From the NCBI GenBank assembly GCA_003537495.1, contig DPSB01000538.1, forward strand, positions 1-6,551: a DNA stretch of 6,551 bases, in the 5' to 3' direction. Within the stretch, counting starts at the first letter, position 1. Each line of letters begins with the position of its first letter. The stretch is from Cytophagales bacterium. Its GTDB lineage: Bacteria > Bacteroidota > Bacteroidia > Cytophagales > Cyclobacteriaceae. A model generated the notes under the pieces. That model made no database searches, was not told the origin of the DNA, and saw only the letters and a program-made list of their open reading frames with translations. The position numbers were made by a program, and so were the translations under genes. Positions 1 through 6,458 of this stretch are shown here, one piece after another.

Positions 1-2
1 CT

Positions 3-98
3 GGTCAAAAAGGTGGTCATCTAATTTATACGGGCGATGGAGCTAAATCCTATCAAGACTTCCATATACACAACTGGGAAGATGTGGCTTCACTTTAA
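3..98 (+). CDS. C-terminal end of an unrecognised protein (partial)
   Basis: The reading frame is open from the window edge to a TAA at 96-98, while both other forward frames hit stops early, so this is probably the 3' end of a gene that starts outside the window. It gives 31 residues, beginning GQKGGHLIYTGDG and ending HNWEDVASL. I do not recognise a family from this tail. It has no membrane segment and mixes polar and aromatic residues, as in the end of a soluble domain. The stop lies 57 bp before the ATG of the Nfu-type gene. A promoter-like element sits in that gap, so the two genes need not share a transcript. Confidence 0.5.
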   Translation, partial: GQKGGHLIYTGDGAKSYQDFHIHNWEDVASL

Positions 99-124
99 GT
101 ACACCTATTTGAACTTTATTTACA

Positions 125-132
125 TACCTTTG
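125..132 (+). promoter_or_regulatory. Candidate -7 promoter element (TAnnTTTG) for the Nfu-type gene
   Basis: TACCTTTG matches the Bacteroidota -7 consensus TAnnTTTG exactly. Transcription would begin about 7 bases further on, near 139, leaving a leader of about 16 bases before the ATG at 155. That would exclude the TTG at 134 as a start codon. The weakness is the upstream element: the nearest TTG (109-111) is only 13 bases away, whereas about 17-23 is expected. Confidence 0.35.
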
Positions 133-154
133 TTTGCCTTTACAAACAATAACA

Positions 155-727
155 ATGTTAAAACCTACGCCAAAAGCCCTTCATATTTACCTGGAATCGA
201 ACCCTAACCCGAATTCGTTAAAGTTTGTAGTTAACGATATGCTGGTTCCGGAAGGAATGACGTTCGATTTTCCTACACCAGCCGATGCTGAACATGCACC
301 GCTCGCGCAGGAATTGTTCATGTATCCGTTTGTAGATCGGGTATTTTACATGAGCAACTTCGTTACGGTTACTAAAAAAGAAGATGTTGAGTGGCTCGAA
401 ATTCAGGACACCCTTAAAAATCATATCAAAACTTTTTTAGAAAGTGGCAAACTGATTCTGGATATGAAAGGCCCTGAAGCACCAGAACAGGAAGAAACAG
501 AAACTGTTAAGAAAATAAAAACTATCCTGGACGAGTACATCCGCCCCGCTGTAGAACAAGATGGTGGTGCAATTACTTTCCATTCGTACCAGGATAAAAA
601 AGTTACTGTAGCGTTACAAGGTTCGTGCAGTGGTTGCCCATCCTCAACCGTAACGCTAAAAGCCGGTATCGAAAATCTCTTCAAGCGCATGATGCCAGAA
701 GAAGTACAGGAAGTAGAAGCACTTTAA
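155..727 (+). CDS. Nfu-type iron-sulfur cluster scaffold/carrier protein (Nfu_N + NifU-like domains)
   Basis: Cytosolic protein that binds an Fe-S cluster, usually [4Fe-4S] in this family, and delivers it to apo-enzymes. Counting from the ATG at 155 it has 190 residues. Residues about 8-103 read as an Nfu N-terminal domain, with an early NPNPNSLKF segment and later LF, VFYMSNFVTVTK and EW signatures. A charged linker, about 104-118, joins this to the NifU-like domain, about 119-185. That domain carries the cluster-ligating CxxC as C158-S-G-C161, within a GSCSGCPSST context. The two-domain order resembles mitochondrial NFU1 rather than E. coli NfuA, which has an A-type N-terminal domain. The frame extends up to a TTG at 134, but the ATG is preferred because the family match begins after it and a promoter-like element lies just upstream. 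No other Fe-S assembly gene is in view, so its clients cannot be inferred from context. Confidence 0.93.
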   Translation: MLKPTPKALHIYLESNPNPNSLKFVVNDMLVPEGMTFDFPTPADAEHAPLAQELFMYPFVDRVFYMSNFVTVTKKEDVEWLEIQDTLKNHIKTFLESGKLILDMKGPEAPEQEETETVKKIKTILDEYIRPAVEQDGGAITFHSYQDKKVTVALQGSCSGCPSSTVTLKAGIENLFKRMMPEEVQEVEAL

Positions 728-804
728 AGTATATTTTAAAGTTTAAAAGTTGAGGTAGCACTCACATTTTCTACTTCGTTACTTACAGGTATTAACTTCC
801 CCAT

Positions 805-850
805 AAAGTTTGAAAGTTTAAAACTAACACCACTTAAACTTTCAAACTTT
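805..850. repeat. Perfect 17-bp inverted repeat in the nfu-type/EEP intergenic gap
   Basis: The arm at 805-821 (AAAGTTTGAAAGTTTAA) is exactly complementary to 834-850, with a 12-base loop; U-G and A-U pairs could add two more pairs at the base. An 11-base word from the arm and its flank, AAAGTTTAAAA (813-823), also occurs as a direct repeat at 738-748. The hairpin lies 77 bases after the upstream stop and 32 before the next ATG. It could end or attenuate transcription of the upstream gene, but it is very AT-rich and no U-run follows it (GTCC comes next), so it is not a canonical intrinsic terminator. It may instead be a copy of an interspersed repeat. The symmetry is certain; the role is not. 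Confidence 0.8.
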
Positions 851-882
851 GTCCTTTAAACTCAGAATCCTACTTTTGAAGC

Positions 883-1740
883 ATGCGAATTCTACTCACT
901 TTGGCACTTATCTCAGGATTATCGGGCATAATGCAGGCACAATCGGTAAACGTAATGTCGTACAACATTCGGTTAGATACCGAGGCCGATGGTGTTAACC
1001 AGTGGAAAAACCGCCCCGACAAAGTGATCGGCCTGATCAAAAAATACAACCCCGATTTGTTTGGTGTGCAAGAGGCGATGCATAACCAGATGCTTGATCT
1101 ACAAAAAGGTTTACCAGAATATAGTTATGTCGGTGTTGGTCGCGATGATGGCAAAGAGAAAGGCGAGTACTCCGCAATCTTTTATAAGAAAGAAATGTTT
1201 GAGGTACTGGTGCAAAATACCTTTTGGCTATCCGAAACACCCGACATGCCTGGAAGTAAAAGCTGGGATGCAGCTATTACACGCGTAGTTACGTTTGCTT
1301 TGCTTAAGGATAAAATCTCTGGTAAAATATTTCTGTACGCTAACTCCCACTTCGATCATATTGGCAAAGAGGCGAGAAACAACAGTGCCACCTTAATAAA
1401 ACGTCTGATCGCCAGCACTATTAAAATTGCTTCTGGTCAAAATGAAAATCAAAAAATACCAGCTATTGTTTCGGGAGATTTTAACTCAGAGCCAACCGAT
1501 GCTCCTTACCTAACCATTACCAATGGTGAACATTTTCGATTGTTTGATTCGAGGCCAACTGATAACCTGACGGGAACATTTTGTGGTTTTGAGTTGAATA
1601 AGATGGCATGCAAAACCATCGACTACATTTTTCATTCTGAAGATTGGAAGGCCTCCAACTATCAGGTTATTCAGGATAACTATGGAAAGTATTATCCATC
1701 CGATCATTTGCCTGTGTTGGTTACGCTAACCTTAAAATAA
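883..1740 (+). CDS. Exported endonuclease/exonuclease/phosphatase (EEP) family hydrolase
   Basis: A 285-residue metal-dependent hydrolase with the DNase I-like EEP fold. The substrate cannot be told from sequence; the fold covers nucleases, sugar and inositol phosphatases and lipid phosphodiesterases. Residues 1-19 look like a signal peptide (basic start, hydrophobic core, probable cleavage near MQA-QS), so it probably acts in the periplasm or outside. The catalytic set is complete: N28 in SYNIR, E64 in VQE, H156 in SHFDH, D199 and N201 in SGDFN, D247 in IDYIF, and D274-H275 in SDHLP. The length suits a single catalytic domain. The only two cysteines, C234 and C243, lie in the segment just before IDYIF and could form a disulfide after export. 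The ATG at 883 is chosen because it gives the signal peptide. The 3' end overlaps the convergent metallo-hydrolase gene by 9 bp. Confidence 0.93.
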   Translation: MRILLTLALISGLSGIMQAQSVNVMSYNIRLDTEADGVNQWKNRPDKVIGLIKKYNPDLFGVQEAMHNQMLDLQKGLPEYSYVGVGRDDGKEKGEYSAIFYKKEMFEVLVQNTFWLSETPDMPGSKSWDAAITRVVTFALLKDKISGKIFLYANSHFDHIGKEARNNSATLIKRLIASTIKIASGQNENQKIPAIVSGDFNSEPTDAPYLTITNGEHFRLFDSRPTDNLTGTFCGFELNKMACKTIDYIFHSEDWKASNYQVIQDNYGKYYPSDHLPVLVTLTLK

Positions 1741-2544
1741 CTGAAGCTGTTCTGCCACTACCCGCGGCTTGGTTGGCGTTGCACTTATTGTATATACATC
1801 CGATTCGTGGTGACGTGAAGCAATTATAATTTTAGTATTACCTGCCACAGCGTTAAACATACTCTCTACAATTTCCGGTTTATTATTGTGGTGCGATAAA
1901 TGTCCCAATAATAAATGCGACATAAACTCAGGTCGATGTTCCATAAACAACTGCAACGCTTGCCTATTTGAAATGTGGCCAAATCCACCGCGAATTCTAT
2001 TCTTGAGATGAAGTGGATAACCACCAGTCTCTAACATTTCCTCATCGTAGTTCGATTCCAAAATGGCTGCATGGCATTGTTTGAAATTATTGATGAGGTG
2101 TTTACACACCCGCCCCATATCGGTAAACACACCTACTGTTGTGTTTTGATGGGTAATCAAAAAACTATGCGGATCGGCCGCATCGTGATATTTTGGCAAT
2201 GAGGTGATGATTAACTCACCAATAGTTACCGGTTGATAAGTAGAAAACCCATGCGACAATTTCATACTCCATTCAAGCGAATATCTTTGGCGCGTACCCA
2301 TCGAGGCATACACCGGAATTTTATGTCGCTTTACAATTTTATGTAGCCCCGAAATATGATCGTTATGTTCGTGGGTAATAAAAATAGCTTTTACTTTTTC
2401 AATAGATAAGCCAAGACGCCTTAATCTGCGTTCTGTTTCACGGCACGAAATACCGGCATCGATCAATACAGCTTCTTCTGCATTGCCTACATAGTAGCAA
2501 TTGCCATTACTACCAGAATTTAAAGATGCCAAGGTTAACGCCAT
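1732..2544 (-). CDS. MBL-fold metallo-hydrolase, YycJ/WalJ-like
   Basis: A 270-residue, probably cytosolic, metallo-beta-lactamase-fold hydrolase. The opening SLNSGSNGNCYYV and the later HLSHHNNKPE (215-224) are typical of the YycJ/WalJ group, which has been linked to nuclease activity and DNA repair in Firmicutes; the role in this organism is unproven. Metal-binding motifs are intact: THEHNDH with H58, H60, D62 and H63, then H120 in KYHDAADP and D142 in FTDMG. D29 lies in the usual early LIDAG strand. There is no signal peptide or membrane segment. The gene begins 26 bp after the transporter stop on the same strand, so co-transcription is likely. Its stop codon (1732-1734) lies inside the last codons of the convergent EEP gene, with no room for a terminator between the genes. 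The ATG at 2544 gives the expected family N-terminus. Confidence 0.92.
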   Translation of the reverse strand: MALTLASLNSGSNGNCYYVGNAEEAVLIDAGISCRETERRLRRLGLSIEKVKAIFITHEHNDHISGLHKIVKRHKIPVYASMGTRQRYSLEWSMKLSHGFSTYQPVTIGELIITSLPKYHDAADPHSFLITHQNTTVGVFTDMGRVCKHLINNFKQCHAAILESNYDEEMLETGGYPLHLKNRIRGGFGHISNRQALQLFMEHRPEFMSHLLLGHLSHHNNKPEIVESMFNAVAGNTKIIIASRHHESDVYTISATPTKPRVVAEQLQLF

Positions 2545-2570
2545 TGCACGAAATTAGTAATCTGAACGGA

Positions 2571-3449
2571 TTACTTTTTATTGGCTAAATAAACTCCACT
2601 AATGATTAAGCCCATCCCCACCAAATGCCAAACGGTTAACACTTCGCCATCAATTACACCCCACATTACTGCAACAATTGGCATAATGTAGGTTACCGAA
2701 CTGGCAAACAAAGGCGTTGAAATCCCAATCAGTTTTACAAAAAGCAGGTTGGCGATGGCAGTACTCATCAGTGCCAGTATAAGAACAAAACCCAAGCCCT
2801 TCCAGGCACCCGGTGTTTGCACCAGAATACTTACAAAATCGGTAGCCAGAAAAAGATAAGCAGCAGCTATTGGCCCAACAAACAAAAGGGAAACGCTGGT
2901 AATGGTTAAAGATCCTAAACCCGCAATCTTAAACTTTATCCAATTCAGATTAGCCCCATAAAAAGCGCACGCAGCCACAATTAACAAGGCATACAAATTA
3001 AAACCGGTAATACTTCCACCCGATCGCGAAAGCGCAAGCAGTACAGTACCACCGAATGAAATAACTACACCCAATAGTGCAAAGCCTTTAAACCGCTGGC
3101 TAAAGAGCAACACACCAAAGATCATTGTCCACACGGGTGAAAGCGTATTTAATATTCCAGCAAGTGAGCTATTTAATTGTGTTTGCGCCCAGGCAAAAAG
3201 AAATGCCGGAAAGAAAATCCCCATCAACCCCGAAACAAAAAGTTTAAAGGAGTCGCCATCCTTAAGTTCTCTTAGTCGCGGTAACGCCAACGGTAAAAGA
3301 AAAAGCGAAGCTGCTGTTACGCGCAAGGCACCTACCACATCGGGTGGAAAATATTTCAGACCTTGTTTAATGAGAATAAAGGATGTTCCCCAGATCAGCG
3401 ACAGAACAATCAATAGAAAGACTGCCGTAAAGTTTTTGTTTTGAGACAT
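2571..3449 (-). CDS. EamA/DMT-family transporter
   Basis: A 292-residue integral inner-membrane protein of the drug/metabolite transporter superfamily, with two tandem EamA repeats and about ten helices. Approximate helices are 8-28, 37-57, 68-90, 96-116, 121-140, 149-168, 179-202, 217-237, 243-264 and 271-289. Family signatures include W20-G-T-S-F24 in helix 1, AGILNTLSPVWT (97-108) in helix 4, and the matching SVTYIMPIVAVMWG (251-264) in helix 9. Family members export or import amino acids, sugars, nucleotides or drugs; the substrate cannot be read from the sequence. Length and ten-helix topology are normal and no truncation is seen. It follows the vapC-like gene by 65 bp, a gap with its own promoter-like sequence, and precedes the metallo-hydrolase gene by 26 bp. 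The partner enzyme does not suggest a substrate. Confidence 0.93.
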   Translation of the reverse strand: MSQNKNFTAVFLLIVLSLIWGTSFILIKQGLKYFPPDVVGALRVTAASLFLLPLALPRLRELKDGDSFKLFVSGLMGIFFPAFLFAWAQTQLNSSLAGILNTLSPVWTMIFGVLLFSQRFKGFALLGVVISFGGTVLLALSRSGGSITGFNLYALLIVAACAFYGANLNWIKFKIAGLGSLTITSVSLLFVGPIAAAYLFLATDFVSILVQTPGAWKGLGFVLILALMSTAIANLLFVKLIGISTPLFASSVTYIMPIVAVMWGVIDGEVLTVWHLVGMGLIISGVYLANKK

Positions 3450-3465
3450 AAATGCGAAGGCGGCT

Positions 3466-3496
3466 CAAAGAAAGCTAATCGCTTGGGGAATTCAAA
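3466..3496 (-). promoter_or_regulatory. Candidate Bacteroidota-type promoter for the transporter/metallo-hydrolase pair
   Basis: On the - strand, TTTG (3496-3493) is followed after exactly 19 bases by TTTCTTTG (3473-3466), which matches the -7 consensus TAnnTTTG at all but its second base. The spacing fits the usual -33/-7 distance in this phylum. Transcription would begin near 3459, about ten bases before the ATG at 3449. A near match TAGCTTTC overlaps slightly upstream but has only 15 bases of spacing. This is a consensus match only. Confidence 0.4.
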
Positions 3497-3514
3497 TGCG
3501 GTTTGTTGCGTTGC

Positions 3515-3892
3515 TTAAAAATTTGCGTTTATAAGAATAAGGTCAAGGCCCTTAACTTTCTTAAGCGCTTGATCAGCCGTGAGCAAGGGAACATCGAAAT
3601 AAATTGCGGTGGCGCAAATTACGGCATCAGGAAGTTTAAGTTTGGTGAGTTTCCTTATTTCAATTGCCTTTTCTTTTATCGACTCGTTGAGGGGAGAAAT
3701 GTAAAACTGGTTAAGCATTCTACCTAACACTTCGGTCTCAGGCTTGGTTAGCGATGGCCAACTTCGAATTTCCATCTCTGTTATAACCGAAATGGAAACC
3801 TGTTTATCTCGAATGATTTCAGCTATATCACTGTTTCCTGATGTCAGGTAGATCAGAATATTTGTGTCAATGATTAACTCAACGCCATTCAT
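3515..3892 (-). CDS. vapC: VapC-type PIN-domain toxin (ribonuclease)
   Basis: A 125-residue single-domain PIN protein, predicted to be the Mg2+-dependent RNase toxin of a type II toxin-antitoxin pair; VapC proteins typically cleave tRNA or rRNA. The four acidic active-site positions are visible: D9 in IIDTN, E39 in VITEME, D89 in LPDAVICATA, and D107 in LLTADQ, all in the expected order and spacing. The length is normal for the family and nothing looks broken, so it is probably active. The ATG at 3892 lies inside the end of the upstream antitoxin-like gene: the two coding regions overlap by 14 bp in different frames, which suggests translational coupling with the antitoxin made first. The RNA target cannot be inferred. 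A stand-alone PIN-domain RNase is the alternative, but the overlapping small partner makes that less likely. Confidence 0.88.
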   Translation of the reverse strand: MNGVELIIDTNILIYLTSGNSDIAEIIRDKQVSISVITEMEIRSWPSLTKPETEVLGRMLNQFYISPLNESIKEKAIEIRKLTKLKLPDAVICATAIYFDVPLLTADQALKKVKGLDLILINANF

Positions 3893-4049
3893 CTCTCATC
3901 TCTCGTTGAATCGAAAGAGCATCCCCACCCCATTTGATTTTGCCAATAAACGGATCGGGATTAAATCCTTTTTTTTTCTTGCTTAACAAAGCTCTGCGCG
4001 CTTTCTCAAGTTTAGCCTTTGTAATGGGCTTTGTAATTTCAATTAACAT
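3879..4049 (-). CDS. Small antitoxin-like protein paired with the VapC toxin
   Basis: A 56-residue reading frame from ATG at 4049 to TGA at 3881-3879. It begins MLIEITKPITKAKLEKARRA and ends IQREMRDEWR. The first part is basic and probably helical, followed by a KKKK patch (24-27), a turn-rich FNPDPFIGKIKWGGD segment (29-43) and a charged C-terminal helix. A C-terminal arm of this kind could wrap the PIN-domain toxin, and the ending resembles short antitoxins I associate with Bacteroidota VapC partners, from memory rather than a search. No helix-turn-helix, ribbon-helix-helix or AbrB domain is evident, which is unusual because many VapB proteins bind DNA. It starts 17 bp after the dusB stop and overlaps vapC by 14 bp. 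A run of nine A residues on its coding strand (3977-3969) encodes K25-K27 and could slip. Gene reality is well supported by position; antitoxin function is inferred. Confidence 0.8.
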   Translation of the reverse strand: MLIEITKPITKAKLEKARRALLSKKKKGFNPDPFIGKIKWGGDALSIQREMRDEWR

Positions 4050-4050
4050 G

Positions 4051-4063
4051 CTTACAATATAAG
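4051..4063. promoter_or_regulatory. Near-palindrome immediately upstream of the antitoxin start
   Basis: CTTACAATATAAG is a 13-base near-palindrome around a central A, with five of six base pairs symmetric. It lies one base upstream of the antitoxin start codon, between the dusB stop and the antitoxin ATG. Toxin-antitoxin operons are often autoregulated through such sites, but it is short and AT-rich, and the antitoxin shows no clear DNA-binding domain. It could easily be chance. Confidence 0.2.
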
Positions 4064-4066
4064 AAA

Positions 4067-5068
4067 TTATGCAATTAAAACTTCGGTAGCCTCAGCATAG
4101 GTCTTCACAACTTCGCTTAGTATCTGATTCACTTCTGCATGCGTATCGGCTTCAACCAGTCGGGTGCGGAATGGCTTAAAGTCGGCAGTACCTCTGAAGT
4201 AATTGGTGTAATGCCTGCGCATTTCAAAAATGCCCAACTTATCTCCTTTCCAGCGAATGGAAAAATCAAGATGCTGACGCACGATGCGCACACGTTCGGT
4301 CATATCAGGGGATGGAAGTTGTGTTCCGGTTTTTAGATAATGTTTTATCTCGTTGAAAAACCAGGGCGCACCAATACTCGCGCGACCAATCATCACACCA
4401 TCTACACCATACCGGTTTTTATACTCCAGCGCCTTTTGTGGTGAATCGATATCACCATTACCAAAAATAGAAATATGCATGCGCGGATTCTCTTTCACTT
4501 TACCGATCAATGTCCAATCGGCAGAACCTTTGTACATCTGCACGCGTGTGCGTCCGTGTATTGACAAAGCTTTGATGCCTATGTCTTGTAAGCGTTCGGC
4601 TACCTCCACAATATTTTTGGTGCTATCATCCCAACCCAAACGGGTTTTAACGGTAACGGGCAATGAAGTTGCTTTCACTACCTCTTCCGTCATGCGTACC
4701 ATCTTGGGTATATCTTGCAGCAATGCCGCACCAGCACCTTTGCACGCCACAGCTTTAACCGGACAACCGTAGTTAATATCAATCAGATCGGGATTGGCTG
4801 CGGCTGCAATCTCGGCCGCTTCGCGCATGCTATCTACATTGCCACCAAAAAGCTGAATGCCGATGGGGCGCTCGTACTCAAATATGTCGAGCTTTTGTTT
4901 GCTTTTGGCTGCGTGGCGAATCAAACCTTCGCTGGAAATAAACTCGGTGTACATTAAATCAGCACCACCGGCTTTGCACACTGCACGAAAAGGTGGATCG
5001 CTCACATCCTCCATAGGTGCAAGTAAGAGTGGGAAATCCCCCAGTTCGATGTTACCAATTTTTACCAT
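4067..5068 (-). CDS. dusB: tRNA-dihydrouridine synthase, DusB type
   Basis: FMN-dependent enzyme that reduces specific uridines in the tRNA D-loop to dihydrouridine using NADPH. From the ATG at 5068 it is 333 residues: an N-terminal TIM barrel (about 8-245) and a C-terminal helical tRNA-binding domain (about 250-325). Landmarks, in this numbering, are LLLAPMEDVSDPPFR (15-29, FMN binding and family signature), NYGCP with catalytic C102, TVKTRLGWD with K141, SIHGRTR with H171, GNGDI (204-208) and GRASIGAPWFF (228-238), which contact the phosphate of FMN. All are intact. The frame extends upstream to a TTG at 5074, but the ATG two codons later is the normal family start. It begins 7 bp after the stop of the secreted unknown gene, suggesting a shared transcript. 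The antitoxin gene follows after 17 bp. Confidence 0.95.
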   Translation of the reverse strand: MVKIGNIELGDFPLLLAPMEDVSDPPFRAVCKAGGADLMYTEFISSEGLIRHAAKSKQKLDIFEYERPIGIQLFGGNVDSMREAAEIAAAANPDLIDINYGCPVKAVACKGAGAALLQDIPKMVRMTEEVVKATSLPVTVKTRLGWDDSTKNIVEVAERLQDIGIKALSIHGRTRVQMYKGSADWTLIGKVKENPRMHISIFGNGDIDSPQKALEYKNRYGVDGVMIGRASIGAPWFFNEIKHYLKTGTQLPSPDMTERVRIVRQHLDFSIRWKGDKLGIFEMRRHYTNYFRGTADFKPFRTRLVEADTHAEVNQILSEVVKTYAEATEVLIA

Positions 5069-5075
5069 GTTCAAA

Positions 5076-6458
5076 CTAGTTGATTTTCTCTATCACTATT
5101 TTGTTTTCCTTTTTTTGCTGATATGACAAATAAATAAACGATTTGGAATAACTGACCGATTGACTTTTTTTCGACAAATCCAATTCCTTCTTTCTTAAAA
5201 CCAACTTTATATTTGGTGTGATGACTTCTGAATCTTTAATCGGCTTTAAGTCAGTTTTAGAAACGGATAAATTTGTGAATGTATAAAATCCAGATGGCCC
5301 ACCGCCAACAGTTAGTCCTCCGGCAGAAGGGCCACCAACACCTCCGTATCCACCTGCGGGCATACCAACAGATTCCGACTCGTTCAAAATGGTTATTATT
5401 AAGTTCCCTTCTTTAGATTCCTTGTAACGTATCTGAATTGATCCGTTAAATTTTTTAATAAATTGCTTTCCTAGTTTATTCGCAGAAAGGGCTACGGTAT
5501 CTCCGTTTGATTGATAAATAGGAATAGACTTGTAACCTGCTATGGATTTTTCATCTTCTGTAAGTATTGTTTGGGCAATCGGCTTTGTTGATAAATCGCG
5601 AAGCTCGATCGCTAATCGCCTACCATTCAAATCAAATATGCTTTTGAAAAGCAGTATCGTTGTATCAGAAATATAATAAGCCAAATCAGAGATATCTTCC
5701 GTTTGCTTCACCTCAAACTCCTGAACTCCTGATTCTGAAATTTTCATAATTGAAATAACACCATAGTTGTCTGTAGCAATTATTAAAGTATTATCAACAA
5801 ATTTTAACTGGTTCCCATTCAACTTTGAGAAATCAAAATCGATAACGTCATTTAAATAAACATTCAATTGGTTCTTCTTAAATCTTTTGAGTATTTCGTC
5901 TTTTACAACAGCTTTCCAAACTAAATCAACTTTATTATTACTTATCCTTAGTATTGTCAAACTACTTTCTTTGCTGTTTTTATACAGTCTATAGTATTGA
6001 TTGTTATTCGTGAACGAGAAGTAAAATTCGTCCCCGTTTTCAATCTCATTAATTTCAAGTTCACCAATATTCGTAACTCCGTTTGGCTTCTTCTCGAATT
6101 TCAAAAAGTAGTTACCTTTCTTTTGATTGAGAGATCCTTCCAAATAAATGTAGGTTAATTCGTCTGAATAACTTGTTCCTTTATAATCCAAGAAACATTC
6201 AACACATGAAAATTGACCTAAGACACCACCATCAGGGCTTATATAGTAATACCACTGAGTACGGTAAGAATTCTTCTGAGGAATTCGTGTAAGGCCACTC
6301 ATTTTTAGAATACCATATCCATCATTGGAAAAAATGATTTCTTGATTAAACATCTCAAAATTCTTAGGAATTTCTAGTTCGAAAAAATTTTGAGTTTGGG
6401 CTGAAATGTGGGAACTCAATAAAATTGTTCCAAGGATAAATAGTTTAGCTATTTTCAT
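5076..6458 (-). CDS. Secreted protein of unknown function with a glycine-rich loop
   Basis: I do not recognise this 460-residue protein. Residues 1-20 form a clear signal peptide ending HISA, with no lipobox cysteine, so it is probably periplasmic or secreted and not a lipoprotein. The mature part is rich in short beta-strand-like segments with many N, K, S, Y and F residues, as in beta-propeller or beta-sandwich proteins, but no repeat register is obvious. C85-V-E-C88 are the only cysteines and form a CxxC. Residues 365-390 are glycine-rich (13 of 26 residues), interrupting an otherwise ordinary strand pattern. No type IX sorting domain or TonB box is evident at the C-terminus. Base composition is lower in GC than in dusB: 17 of 60 bases at 5941-6000 versus 29 of 60 at 4741-4800, which fits a lineage-specific or acquired gene. 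The stop (TAG) is 7 bp before the dusB ATG. Confidence 0.85.
   Translation of the reverse strand: MKIAKLFILGTILLSSHISAQTQNFFELEIPKNFEMFNQEIIFSNDGYGILKMSGLTRIPQKNSYRTQWYYYISPDGGVLGQFSCVECFLDYKGTSYSDELTYIYLEGSLNQKKGNYFLKFEKKPNGVTNIGELEINEIENGDEFYFSFTNNNQYYRLYKNSKESSLTILRISNNKVDLVWKAVVKDEILKRFKKNQLNVYLNDVIDFDFSKLNGNQLKFVDNTLIIATDNYGVISIMKISESGVQEFEVKQTEDISDLAYYISDTTILLFKSIFDLNGRRLAIELRDLSTKPIAQTILTEDEKSIAGYKSIPIYQSNGDTVALSANKLGKQFIKKFNGSIQIRYKESKEGNLIITILNESESVGMPAGGYGGVGGPSAGGLTVGGGPSGFYTFTNLSVSKTDLKPIKDSEVITPNIKLVLRKKELDLSKKSQSVSYSKSFIYLSYQQKKENKIVIEKIN

Noticed and set aside
134..154. TTG start for the Nfu-type protein, adding seven residues
   Set aside because: The family match begins after the ATG at 155, and the promoter-like element at 125-132 would place the transcript start downstream of this TTG.
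871..878. TACTTTTG, an exact match to the TAnnTTTG promoter element
   Set aside because: It would start transcription at or just after the ATG at 883, which is needed for the signal peptide, so it is probably a chance match in AT-rich DNA.
3503..3727. 74-codon open frame on the + strand
   Set aside because: Antisense to the vapC-like gene, whose PIN-domain residues are all present.
3969..3977. T-run on the + strand as a terminator tail
   Set aside because: No stem precedes it, no + strand gene is upstream, and it falls inside the antitoxin coding sequence.
4353..4772. 139-codon open frame on the + strand
   Set aside because: It lies wholly antisense to dusB, whose motifs are intact, and its translation has no recognisable domain.
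5069..5074. TTG start for DusB, adding two residues
   Set aside because: The ATG at 5068 gives the normal MVKIGNIEL family start; the TTG lies only one base from the upstream stop codon.
5290..5366. Gly-rich segment as a tandem repeat or collagen-like domain
   Set aside because: The glycines show no fixed G-x-y register and the DNA shows no tandem repeat unit; it reads as a single low-complexity loop.
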